NCBI RefSeq assembly: GCF_937903345.1
Contig: NZ_CALCZQ010000068.1
Coordinates: 12,157-76,156, forward strand
DNA: 64,000 nt
Origin: an uncultured Emticicia sp.
GTDB taxonomy: Bacteria > Bacteroidota > Bacteroidia > Cytophagales > Spirosomataceae
Direction of reading: 5' to 3'
Below, piece by piece: positions 45,133 to 53,839 of this stretch. Each line of letters starts with the position of its first letter. The stretch's first letter is position 1. A program made the position numbers and the translations under genes. Below the pieces are notes generated by a model, which was given only the letters and a program-made list of their open reading frames with translations, ran no database searches and was not told the origin of the DNA.

Positions 45133-46491
45133 ATGAAATCAATTTCAACCAAGACCTTTTTTAGTTTTTTTACTTTCCTTTTTTTAAATATTGGAGTCTT
45201 TGCCCAAAATGTAGTAGTTACACCACAAACTGCTCTGAATAATTATATTTCAAATAACGACAAGAGTTTTCAGTGGGAATTAAAAGACTCTTCTGCAATG
45301 GGAAATGTAAAAATTTACCAGTTACTGCTTACTTCTCAAAAATGGCATAATTATACTTGGAGACATCAATTAACTGTTTTTGTACCTAAAAACCGACAAT
45401 ACAGTGATGCACTGTTGTTCATTACTGGTGGCTCGAATAAGGATGAACAACCCAATTGGACAAAATCAGACGGTTTATGGCCTTCGTTAGCTGGTCTTGC
45501 CGAAAAAAACAAGGCAACTGTTGCTCTTATTCGTCAAGTACCAAACCAACCGTTCTTTGGTAATTTGACCGAAGATGCACTAATTTCTTATACCTTACAT
45601 CAATTTAAAAAAGATAAAGATTACACTTGGCCTTTGTTATTTCCGATGGTAAAATCGGCAGTTAGGGCAATGGATGCTGTACAAGAATTTACGAGGCAAA
45701 AGCAAAAATATGAGGTTAATAGTTTTGTGATTTCGGGTGCTTCAAAACGTGGTTGGACAACTTGGCTCTCGGCTGCAATTGATGACAAACGAGTGAAGGC
45801 TATTGCTCCGATGGTGATTGATATGCTTAATATGCCAGCTACTCTCAATTATCAGTACACAACTTATGGAGAATACAGCATACAGATTGAAGACTATGTG
45901 AAATTGGGGATTCCGCAAGGAACAGATACCGAAGAGGGTAAGGCTATAACTGCAATGATTGACCCGTTTTCTTATAGAAGTAAGTTGAATGTACCTAAAA
46001 TGATTTTTATTGGTACTAATGACGAGTATTGGACGGTTGATGCCATTAAACATTATTTGGGTGAAATTCCAGGGAAAAACATGATACACTATGTGCCAAA
46101 TGTTGGTCATAATTTAGGTGGTGGAAAGCAGGCTTTTGAGTCTTTAAGTGCTTTTTTCGGACTTACAGTTTTAAATCAAGCATATCCGGTAAATACGTGG
46201 GAAATAAGTTCAAACAAAGTGCTTTCAGAATTGACAGTTAATGCTGTTGCTGAAAATTTGGTAGAAGCAACCTTATGGCAAACGACTTCTTCTGACCGAG
46301 ATTTTAGAAATAATCTCTGGTTGAGTTCGAATATTAAGTTGAAAGATTTACCTAAAATTAAAATTTCAATGTCTCACCCAAAGAAAGGTTTCCAAGCATT
46401 TTATTTAGAAACCAAATACAAAGACCCAAATGGTGGAACTTTTAGCGTTTGTACTCGTGTGTATGTTACTGATAATGAGAAGGTTTTGTAG
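45133..46491 (+). CDS. PhoPQ-activated pathogenicity-related (PqaA) family hydrolase
   Basis: The 452-residue secreted protein has a signal peptide (TFFSFFTFLFLNIGVFAQ) and an alpha/beta-hydrolase domain: LTSQKWHNYTWRHQLTVFVP, LLFITGGSNKDEQPNW, the nucleophile elbow SGASKRGWTTWL (GxSxxG-like, near residue 203), FIGTNDEYWTVDA (acid) and YVPNVGHNLGG (His). That is an intact Ser-Asp-His-type triad. The family was named from a Salmonella PhoP-regulated gene; the substrate is unknown. It is divergent from the sialidase-like operon and ends before a strong terminator. Confidence 0.88.
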   Translation: MKSISTKTFFSFFTFLFLNIGVFAQNVVVTPQTALNNYISNNDKSFQWELKDSSAMGNVKIYQLLLTSQKWHNYTWRHQLTVFVPKNRQYSDALLFITGGSNKDEQPNWTKSDGLWPSLAGLAEKNKATVALIRQVPNQPFFGNLTEDALISYTLHQFKKDKDYTWPLLFPMVKSAVRAMDAVQEFTRQKQKYEVNSFVISGASKRGWTTWLSAAIDDKRVKAIAPMVIDMLNMPATLNYQYTTYGEYSIQIEDYVKLGIPQGTDTEEGKAITAMIDPFSYRSKLNVPKMIFIGTNDEYWTVDAIKHYLGEIPGKNMIHYVPNVGHNLGGGKQAFESLSAFFGLTVLNQAYPVNTWEISSNKVLSELTVNAVAENLVEATLWQTTSSDRDFRNNLWLSSNIKLKDLPKIKISMSHPKKGFQAFYLETKYKDPNGGTFSVCTRVYVTDNEKVL

Positions 46492-46539
46492 AAAATTTTA
46501 AAACAACCAAAATAATTTTATTGTGTAGAGACCTTGCAT

Positions 46540-46567
46540 GTAGAGATGTTGTACACAACATCTCTAC
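46540..46567. repeat. Perfect palindromic hairpin of the GTAGAGAnGTTG type
   Basis: GTAGAGATGTTGT (46540-46552) and its exact complement (46555-46567) with a 2-nt loop. A degenerate copy of one arm (TGTAGAGACCTTGCA, starting about 46525) precedes it. The same core recurs in the terminator at 58670. Such palindromes are multicopy in several Bacteroidota genomes. Confidence 0.55.
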
Positions 46568-46732
46568 GTATTGATAATAATTTTCAAAAACCTTTTTTTA
46601 TTTTGGTAATTGGGTTTTCTTTTTTTTTAAAATGCCAAATTTCTTTAATCGGAATCTTCTAATTCCCTAATTTCTTGTTAGGGTTTTATCATAATGGAGT
46701 TTTTCTGGACTTTCGCACAAAGTCTATTCTAA

Positions 46733-46770
46733 AAAAAACGCTGTCAGATTTGATTCTGACAGCGTTTTTT
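46733..46770. terminator. Bidirectional intrinsic terminator
   Basis: Perfect 16-bp stem AAAAAACGCTGTCAGA (46733-46748) with its complement (46755-46770), flanked by A and T runs; it serves the PqaA-like gene and the converging GH65 gene. The remainder of the 46492-46797 gap holds only the palindrome at 46540. Confidence 0.9.
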
Positions 46771-46797
46771 GAAGAAATAGGATACTGTTAAGTTTTT

Positions 46798-49122
46798 TTA
46801 ATAATTGACTATTTTATGGTCATTAGCAGGAATTAAAATTTCGTTTCCATAAACTAAAATTTTGATCTCATTCCCACTGATATTTTCAATTTTAATTATA
46901 TTTATGCTGATAGATATTTTGAGTGAGTTTTCTCTAAAACCAGTCCTAAAAGAGAACCCTTGCCATTGTTCGGGCAAAAATGGCTCGAAGGAAAGCATAT
47001 TGTTTTTAACTCTCATTCCTCCAAAACCTTTCACAACCGAGAGCCAAGTTCCTGCCATTGAAGTAATATGGAGGCCATCTTCAGTATCATTGTTATAATC
47101 GTCCAAGTCCAGGCGAGCCGTGCGAACATACATTTCATAAGCCTTCTCTTTTTTGTCGAGTCTTGCCGCATGAATTACATGAACACAGGGTGAAAGTGAT
47201 GACTCGTGAACAGTCATTGGTTCATAAAAATCAAAGTTTCTGCGTAATTCTTCTAATGAAAAATCTTCTTCAAAGAAATACATTCCTTGCAATACATCGG
47301 CTTGTTTGATGAAGCACGAACGCAAAATTCTATCCCAAGACCATTTTTGATTGATTGGTCGTTGAGTAGAAATCTCATCGACGCTTAATAATTCCTTGTC
47401 TAAAAATCCGTCTTGTTGTAAAATTACTTGGCGTTGCTCATCGAACGGAAAGTACATATTTTCGATAATATGTTGCCATTTTTCGATTTCGGTAGAGTAA
47501 TCCAATTGAGTTTTACCGATGATCTCTTGAAATTTATGATGATTAGTATTATTTAAACCTTCAAAACTTTCAATCGTATAGCTCAAACACCATTTTGCCA
47601 AATAATTGGTGTACCAATTATTATTCACATTGTTTTCGTATTCATTTGGTCCTGTTACACCAAGCATCACATATTTATTTTTTTCTGCCGACCAGTTTAC
47701 ACGTTGAGCCCAGAATCTTGAAATTCCTGTCAAAACTTCTAAACCATATTCTTCTAAATAGTGGATGTCACCTGTATAACGGATATAGTCAAATATTGCA
47801 TAAGCGATTGCTCCATTTCTGTGAATTTCTTCAAAAGTTATCTCCCATTCATTATGGCACTCTTCACCGTTCATTGTCACCATTGGATACAAAGCTGCAC
47901 CGCCAGTAAAACCAAGTTTTTCGGCATTTTCAATGGCTTTTTTTAAATGATTATGGCGGTATATCAATAAATTTCGAGCAACTTTTTGTTCAGAAGTTGA
48001 CAAATAAAATGGCAAACAATAAGCCTCTGTGTCCCAATAAGTCACACCTCCGTATTTTTCACCGGTAAAGCCTTTAGGTCCGATATTTAAACGTGCATCT
48101 TCACCCGTGTATGTTTGTTGAAGTTGGAAAATGTTAAAACGAATTGCCTGTTGGGCAGCTACATCTCCTTCAATTTGAATGTCATTTCCTTCCCATTTTT
48201 TAGCCCAAGCCGCTCTTTGTTCGGTTAACATTGTTTCAAAACCTTTTCTTGCAACCTTTTCAAGGTATTTTTTTGTGTTTTCACTTAAATCATCAATTGA
48301 GTGATTTTCAGATGAAAGGTTTACGGCAAATTTTACGATTGAAATTTCTTCACCTTCTAAAAGGTTGATTCTGAATTCATTCGCAATATATTTTTCTTTT
48401 TTGATGGGAAATGTCTGACAGTCAATTATTTCGTTAGCTTGATAAACATCAAACTTCATTCCTGTACAGACTTGAAAAGTTGGGACTGTTTCCCATGCAG
48501 ATTGTTTAGTTTCGAGTGTTAAAAAACCTTCACCATGACCAGTTTCTTTTGAAATTTCGTTCCAAAATTTCTCTCCGTGATTGGAGTCCTTATTAGAAAC
48601 ATCACCATCTAAAGAAACGGTTATTTTGGCCAAACCGAAAAAGTTAAGCGGAGTAATTGAATATTTTATAACACCAGATTCATCATCAATTAAGCTTAAA
48701 AAACGTAGTGAATGAATTTTTAGCATTTTTCCACTCGCTAATTCAATTGTGCAATTTCGCTCCAGCACGCCTGTACGCATGTCAAGCGTTCGAGTAAACT
48801 CGTGTACTTTTGCGGTATTCAAATCAATGTTTTCTCCTTCTATTTCTATATCAATTCCTGTCCAATTACAAGCGTTGATAACTTTTGCAAAATAATTTGG
48901 ATAACCATTTTTCCACCAACCAACACGCGTTTTATCTGGAAACCAAACCCCTGCAACATAATTTCCTTGTAGCGTTTTGCCTGAATATGTCTCTTCAAAA
49001 TTTCCACGTCCTCCCATTCGTCCATTACCCAAACTCATCAAACTTTCTGTAATTTCGTTATGTTCAGCATAGAAACCATTTTCTACGATACGCCATTCAT
49101 CGTGTGTTATATAATTTTTCAT
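46798..49122 (-). CDS. Glycoside hydrolase family 65 disaccharide phosphorylase (probable maltose phosphorylase)
   Basis: The 774-residue cytosolic enzyme begins WRIVENGFYAEHNEITESLM and NGRMGGRGNFEE, typical of GH65. The (alpha/alpha)6 core shows YWDTEAYCLPFYL, the general-acid motif VTGPNEYENNVNNNWYT (Glu near residue 485) and PINQKWSWDRILRSCFIKQADV, which includes phosphate-site residues. GH65 phosphorylases invert maltose, kojibiose or trehalose to beta-glucose 1-phosphate and glucose. No signal peptide is present. The next gene upstream is beta-phosphoglucomutase, which uses that product, and two GH13 enzymes plus a maltose-type carrier flank the locus, so maltose is the likely substrate. 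Confidence 0.9.
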   Translation of the reverse strand: MKNYITHDEWRIVENGFYAEHNEITESLMSLGNGRMGGRGNFEETYSGKTLQGNYVAGVWFPDKTRVGWWKNGYPNYFAKVINACNWTGIDIEIEGENIDLNTAKVHEFTRTLDMRTGVLERNCTIELASGKMLKIHSLRFLSLIDDESGVIKYSITPLNFFGLAKITVSLDGDVSNKDSNHGEKFWNEISKETGHGEGFLTLETKQSAWETVPTFQVCTGMKFDVYQANEIIDCQTFPIKKEKYIANEFRINLLEGEEISIVKFAVNLSSENHSIDDLSENTKKYLEKVARKGFETMLTEQRAAWAKKWEGNDIQIEGDVAAQQAIRFNIFQLQQTYTGEDARLNIGPKGFTGEKYGGVTYWDTEAYCLPFYLSTSEQKVARNLLIYRHNHLKKAIENAEKLGFTGGAALYPMVTMNGEECHNEWEITFEEIHRNGAIAYAIFDYIRYTGDIHYLEEYGLEVLTGISRFWAQRVNWSAEKNKYVMLGVTGPNEYENNVNNNWYTNYLAKWCLSYTIESFEGLNNTNHHKFQEIIGKTQLDYSTEIEKWQHIIENMYFPFDEQRQVILQQDGFLDKELLSVDEISTQRPINQKWSWDRILRSCFIKQADVLQGMYFFEEDFSLEELRRNFDFYEPMTVHESSLSPCVHVIHAARLDKKEKAYEMYVRTARLDLDDYNNDTEDGLHITSMAGTWLSVVKGFGGMRVKNNMLSFEPFLPEQWQGFSFRTGFRENSLKISISINIIKIENISGNEIKILVYGNEILIPANDHKIVNY

Positions 49123-49240
49123 TCTTAAATGTATTTTCGTTGATTATAGCCAGCATTATTGAAATTCTACAAAGTTTTTTTGTTATGTTAATTTGTTGGG
49201 ATTTTTTTTAAACACACAAAAAAACAGAAAACATTAATTT

Positions 49241-49897
49241 TTAATTTTTTGAAATCTTGTTTAAAAGTTCTGTTAAATTAATCTTTTCAAATCCACCAAA
49301 AACAATATCTGCTTTTGTTAAAACCTCGGCATTGCCAATGCCTACCACCTTCATTCCTGCATTTTTCGCAGCTTCTACACCTGCTACGGCATCCTCAAAA
49401 ACCAAACATTCTTCGGGTGAAAGTCCTAATTCCGCAGCACCTTTCAGAAAAACCTCTGGGTCTGGTTTTCCTTTTGAGATTTTTGTGCCATCAATTATTG
49501 CATCAAAATCATTAATAAATCCAACGCCTTCGAGAATCATTTGGGCATTTTTACTTACCGAGCCTAAAGCAATTTTTATATTGGTTTGCTTGATTTGTGT
49601 AAAAAACTCTTTTACACCTGGCAAAATATCATCAGAAGTCATTTTACTAACCAAGGATAAATAATGTTGGTTTTTTTTGGCAGCCCAATCATTTTTTTCT
49701 GATTCTGACAGCACTTTATTTCCGTGTTTGAGAATTAAATTCAAAGAATCCATTCGGCTAATACCTTTTAAACCTTCATTAAATTCTTCGGAAATATCAA
49801 AACCCAAATCATTGGCCATTTTTCGCCATGCTTCGTAATGAAATATTGCTGTTTCTACAATTACACCGTCTAAATCGAATAAAAAACCTTTAATCAT
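49241..49897 (-). CDS. pgmB: Beta-phosphoglucomutase
   Basis: The 218-residue HAD-superfamily enzyme converts beta-glucose 1-phosphate to glucose 6-phosphate. Key residues fall at the same numbers as in the Lactococcus enzyme: nucleophile Asp8 and acid/base Asp10 in FLFDLDGVIVET, Thr16, and His20 in FHYEAW. The cap domain follows (GLKGISRMDSLNLIL), then GSVSKNA (phosphate-binding Ser), KGKPDPEVF (Lys) and VFEDAVAGVEAAKNAGM. It is placed between the exported GH13 gene and the GH65 gene on the same strand (78- and 118-nt gaps), matching the phosphorolytic maltose route. Confidence 0.95.
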   Translation of the reverse strand: MIKGFLFDLDGVIVETAIFHYEAWRKMANDLGFDISEEFNEGLKGISRMDSLNLILKHGNKVLSESEKNDWAAKKNQHYLSLVSKMTSDDILPGVKEFFTQIKQTNIKIALGSVSKNAQMILEGVGFINDFDAIIDGTKISKGKPDPEVFLKGAAELGLSPEECLVFEDAVAGVEAAKNAGMKVVGIGNAEVLTKADIVFGGFEKINLTELLNKISKN

Positions 49898-49975
49898 ATC
49901 TTTTTGTCCAACAATTTTCTAAATTGTTTTATGTTTAAAATTCCATTTTTGCGATATGCAATTTGAAAATTTGTA

Positions 49976-51853
49976 TTATTTTAGTTCTATAATCAAAGCC
50001 GTCATTGCGGGTACTTTGATGTTTGAAATTTCATTGATTGTTTCGCCAGTCATTATGTTTTTTGCTGATTTTGCACTTTTTATGATTTCAGCGAAATTAG
50101 TCGTTGGCACAATAGATTCTGTGCTTTTGGTGTTACTAACAACCATTACAGTTTGCTTTTCAGTATATCTGAAATATACGTAAACTCCGCCATCAAAAGG
50201 TGTAAACTGCATAAATTTCCCTTTTGTAAGGGCTTCCGAAGTTTTACGATAGTTTAATATTTTTTTATTAAACTCAAACGCTTCGTTTTCTTGGGCATTT
50301 CTTCCAGATGCTGAAAATTTATTTTCGACATCAGTTCTGAAGCCACCCGGAAAATCTTTTCTTACCTCAGCATCGGTTGGGTTCTTAAAGTTTTTCATCA
50401 GAAACTCAGTGCCATAGTACATTTGTGGCACGCCACGAATGGTGTATAGCCAAGTCAAACCTAACTTATATTTATTAAAATCTTCTCCAATTACAGAGAA
50501 ATATCGGTCGTTATCATGATTTTCTACGAATGGTACAAGTTTTTCTGGGTTTTGATACACTAAGTCTTGTGCAAGTGTGGTATAAAGTCGGTTTATACCT
50601 TCATTCCAACCGAAATTTTCTTTCAAAGCAGCATTGATGGCTCCTTGTACTTGAAAATCACAACTTGAAGGAAGGTTACATTTGAACGGAATAGTAAGAT
50701 TGTTTTTTGTAAAATACGCCTGACTAATCACGGTATTTACAGCCGATTCTCCAAACAAAAGCATATTGGGGTGTTCGTCAAGAATGGCTTTGTTACAGCG
50801 ATTCATAAACTCCATGTCGTTATAAATATAAGTATCTATTCTCCAAGCATCAATATTGAAATACTCAATCGTCCAGAGTGCATGTTGAATTAAATAATTG
50901 GCTAACAAAGGCTCTTTTTGATTCAAATCAGGCAAAAAAGAAGTAAACCAACCTTCTTCGGTTACTTTTTTATCAAATTTAGAGCCATTTACGTCTATCA
51001 AAGGTTGATCTTTATAGGAAGTGTTGGTGTATTTATCCCAATTATGTAACCAGTTCTTGGCTGGAAGGTCTTTAACTAACCAAGCATCCTCTCCGACGTG
51101 ATTATAAACTGCATCTTGAACTATCTTAATGCCTTTTTTATGAGCTTCTTCGATTAGCTTTTTGTACCCAGCATTTCCCCCAAAACGACGGTCGATTTGA
51201 TAATGGTCTGTAAAATGATAACCATGATAAGAGCTTCGCAAAGTTCCACCTTCATTTGTTTGGTGGGTATTGTTTTCAATAATTGGAGTCAGCCATAGAG
51301 CCGTTACCCCCAATTCATTGAAATAATCGAGATGGTCAATGATACCTTGTAAGTCTCCACCATGTCGCAACCAAGGACTTTTACGGTCAGCTTGGGTATC
51401 ATTCATGTCTTCGTATGTATCGTTCGATTCATCACCATTAGCAAAGCGATCGGGCATCAGTAAATAGACAACATCCGCTTGTGTTACAGCCTGAGGTTTG
51501 GCGGTACGTAGGCGTATTTCGTAGTTTACTGTTGACGATTCTTTGCCATTATTAAAAATCAATTGAAGATTGCCAGGCTTGGCAATTTTAGATATATCTA
51601 ATTCAACAAAAATATAATTCGGATTTTCAACTGTTTGCGTTTTCTTCAATTTTACACCTACGTATGGCTTTAAACTAACATTTGTAGTACTAATATTTTT
51701 GCCATAAACTAATATTTGTAAGTAAGGGTTTTTCATGCCAACCCACCAGTTCGTTGGGTTAATGCGTTGAATATCAGGTTTTTGTGCAAAAGAATGGTAA
51801 AGTGTGCCTAATTGTACAAAAACAAGAAGGAGTAAGCATTTTGTAGTTTTCAT
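49976..51853 (-). CDS. Exported GH13 enzyme (neopullulanase/cyclomaltodextrinase-like)
   Basis: The ATG at 51853 gives 625 residues with a signal peptide (TTKCLLLLVFVQLGTLYHSFAQ); an in-frame ATG 13 codons upstream is rejected. Residues about 20-120 form an Ig-like N-terminal domain (INPTNWWVGMKNPYLQILVYG) seen in neopullulanases and SusA. The TIM barrel has YLLMPDRFANGD, DAVYNHVGEDAW, AWRIDTYIYND (nucleophile Asp), LLFGESAVN (acid Glu) and VENHDNDR (third Asp). It would cut alpha-1,4 glucans or cyclodextrins in the periplasm. It is the first gene of the minus-strand operon and divergent from the second GH13 gene, with a shared 103-nt control region. Confidence 0.93.
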   Translation of the reverse strand: MKTTKCLLLLVFVQLGTLYHSFAQKPDIQRINPTNWWVGMKNPYLQILVYGKNISTTNVSLKPYVGVKLKKTQTVENPNYIFVELDISKIAKPGNLQLIFNNGKESSTVNYEIRLRTAKPQAVTQADVVYLLMPDRFANGDESNDTYEDMNDTQADRKSPWLRHGGDLQGIIDHLDYFNELGVTALWLTPIIENNTHQTNEGGTLRSSYHGYHFTDHYQIDRRFGGNAGYKKLIEEAHKKGIKIVQDAVYNHVGEDAWLVKDLPAKNWLHNWDKYTNTSYKDQPLIDVNGSKFDKKVTEEGWFTSFLPDLNQKEPLLANYLIQHALWTIEYFNIDAWRIDTYIYNDMEFMNRCNKAILDEHPNMLLFGESAVNTVISQAYFTKNNLTIPFKCNLPSSCDFQVQGAINAALKENFGWNEGINRLYTTLAQDLVYQNPEKLVPFVENHDNDRYFSVIGEDFNKYKLGLTWLYTIRGVPQMYYGTEFLMKNFKNPTDAEVRKDFPGGFRTDVENKFSASGRNAQENEAFEFNKKILNYRKTSEALTKGKFMQFTPFDGGVYVYFRYTEKQTVMVVSNTKSTESIVPTTNFAEIIKSAKSAKNIMTGETINEISNIKVPAMTALIIELK

Positions 51854-51923
51854 AAGTGTTAAAGTATTCGTTTCAAAGGCAAAATAACACAAACAAACTA
51901 TTTTTTCATAAAAAAATACTGTT

Positions 51924-51931
51924 TAGATTTG
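51924..51931 (+). promoter_or_regulatory. Candidate -7 box in the divergent maltodextrin control region
   Basis: TAGATTTG matches TAnnTTTG, 25 nt before the plus-strand GH13 start. The 51854-51956 gap must also hold the minus-strand promoter and any regulator site; no clear operator palindrome is visible. Confidence 0.4.
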
Positions 51932-51956
51932 AAACTAACTTTAACCTGTAGGTAAA

Positions 51957-53801
51957 ATGAATAAAATTATTGCGATTGTCTTTTTGGCATTTTGCCATTT
52001 TGCAATAGCTCAAAAAACCATAGAAATGACCAAAGAAAAACCTAACCTGCCTAAATCTGACAAATTAATAGTTTATCAAATTTACACACGCCTTTTCGGG
52101 AATCTAAAAGCAACCAATAAATTTTACGGCTCAATTGAAGAGAATGGATGTGGCAAGTTTAATGACATTAATGATAGTGCTTTACAAGAATTGAAAAAAT
52201 TTGGCGTTTCGCATGTATGGTTTACTGGAATTATCGAACATGCAACCATGACTGATTATTCAATGTCAGGTATTTCGCAAGATAATCCTTTGGTTGTAAA
52301 AGGAATTGCAGGTTCGCCTTACGCCATCAAAGATTATTATGACGTTGACCCAGATTTGGCCGTTGATGTGAAAAATCGAATGAAAGAATTTGAAGCTTTG
52401 GTGAAACGCAGCCACACAAATGGCTTGAAAGTAATCATTGATTGTGTTCCGAATCACGTAGCTAGAAGTTATCATTCTGACAAAAAACCTAAAGGAATCA
52501 AAGATTTTGGCGAAGATGATGATAAAACTAAAACTTTTGACCCAAACAATAATTTCTACTACATCAAAGATCAAATGTTTGTAGTACCAAGTGAGGTAAA
52601 TCCTCCCGTCTTTCCAAAAGAAAACTACAACGAAATTCCGGCAAAAGCCACTGGAAATGATGTGTTTTTTGCAAAACCGAGCATTAATGACTGGTTTGAA
52701 ACAATAAAGCTAAATTATGGTGTAGATTATCTCAATAATCGAAGTAAAAATTTTGAACCTATTCCTAGCACATGGCTAAAAATGCGTGATATTTTGACTT
52801 ATTGGGCTAAAAAAGGCGTTGATGGTTTTAGGTGTGACATGGCCGAAATGGTTCCTTTTGAATTTTGGGGTTGGGTTATTCCTGAAATCAAAAAAGTGAA
52901 TCCAGCAATTATATTTATTGCTGAAATATACAATCCTCAAACTTATCGACAATATCTTTTTGAAGGAAAATTTGATTATTTGTATGATAAAGTTGGCCTT
53001 TATGATGCACTGCGTAGATTAATGGAAGGGCATGGCAACGCCAATGATATTTCTCGCGTTTGGCAAAACGAATCCGGCGATTTCTCAAATCGAATGCTTC
53101 GTTTCCTAGAAAACCACGACGAACAACGCATTGCATCTAAATATTTTGCCAATGACCCTTTTAAAGCCATTCCTTCCATGGTTGTGAGTGCAACCTTGCA
53201 TACTGGCCCAGTAATGCTTTATTTTGGTCAAGAAGTTGGTGTAAAACCAACTGTTGCCGAAGGATTCAGCGGTGATGATGGTCGCACAACGATGTTCGAT
53301 TATTGGGGATTATCAGAATTTCAGAATTGGGTAAATAATCATCAATATGATGGCGGAAAACTTTCAGCACCACAAAAGTCAATACGTAAAATTTATGGCC
53401 AAATTTTGAAATTTACAAATGAAAATGAAGCCATAAAAAATGGCAAATTCTATGATTTGCAATACGTAAACGGAAATGGACAAACTATAAATTATAACGA
53501 CCAGAAAATATATAGTTATCTTAGATTTACTGATAACCAAAAGGGTAGTGATTCTCGATTATTGTTTATTTGCAATTTTGACTTAGAAAAATCATACGAT
53601 ACAGGGGTTTTTATTCCTCGAGAGGCTTGGGAGATGATGAAAATTAATATCAACGAACCTGTGAGTTATTCTGTAAATGCGATATTTGAGAAAAATTTGA
53701 ATTCAACTGAGATTAATCATCAGATAAAATCAATTTCAACCAACGAAGCAATCAGAATAACTTTACCGGCCAACAGTGTAACCGTTTTAGAGATAAAATA
53801 A
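51957..53801 (+). CDS. Exported GH13 alpha-amylase-family enzyme
   Basis: The 614-residue protein has a signal peptide (NKIIAIVFLAFCHFAIAQ). The GH13 barrel shows LIVYQIYTRLFGNL, VSHVWFTGIIEH, VIIDCVPNHVAR, GVDGFRCDMAEMVP (nucleophile Asp), AIIFIAEIYNP (acid Glu) and RFLENHDEQRI (third Asp); all three catalytic acids are present. A C-terminal beta domain ends SVTVLEIK. It is quite different from the divergent GH13 enzyme and lacks its N-terminal Ig domain. It probably produces maltose or small maltodextrins for the carrier encoded 38 nt downstream. Confidence 0.92.
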   Translation: MNKIIAIVFLAFCHFAIAQKTIEMTKEKPNLPKSDKLIVYQIYTRLFGNLKATNKFYGSIEENGCGKFNDINDSALQELKKFGVSHVWFTGIIEHATMTDYSMSGISQDNPLVVKGIAGSPYAIKDYYDVDPDLAVDVKNRMKEFEALVKRSHTNGLKVIIDCVPNHVARSYHSDKKPKGIKDFGEDDDKTKTFDPNNNFYYIKDQMFVVPSEVNPPVFPKENYNEIPAKATGNDVFFAKPSINDWFETIKLNYGVDYLNNRSKNFEPIPSTWLKMRDILTYWAKKGVDGFRCDMAEMVPFEFWGWVIPEIKKVNPAIIFIAEIYNPQTYRQYLFEGKFDYLYDKVGLYDALRRLMEGHGNANDISRVWQNESGDFSNRMLRFLENHDEQRIASKYFANDPFKAIPSMVVSATLHTGPVMLYFGQEVGVKPTVAEGFSGDDGRTTMFDYWGLSEFQNWVNNHQYDGGKLSAPQKSIRKIYGQILKFTNENEAIKNGKFYDLQYVNGNGQTINYNDQKIYSYLRFTDNQKGSDSRLLFICNFDLEKSYDTGVFIPREAWEMMKININEPVSYSVNAIFEKNLNSTEINHQIKSISTNEAIRITLPANSVTVLEIK

Positions 53802-53839
53802 AGACCTTAATATTCAACTTTAACCTTATATTTAAAATC

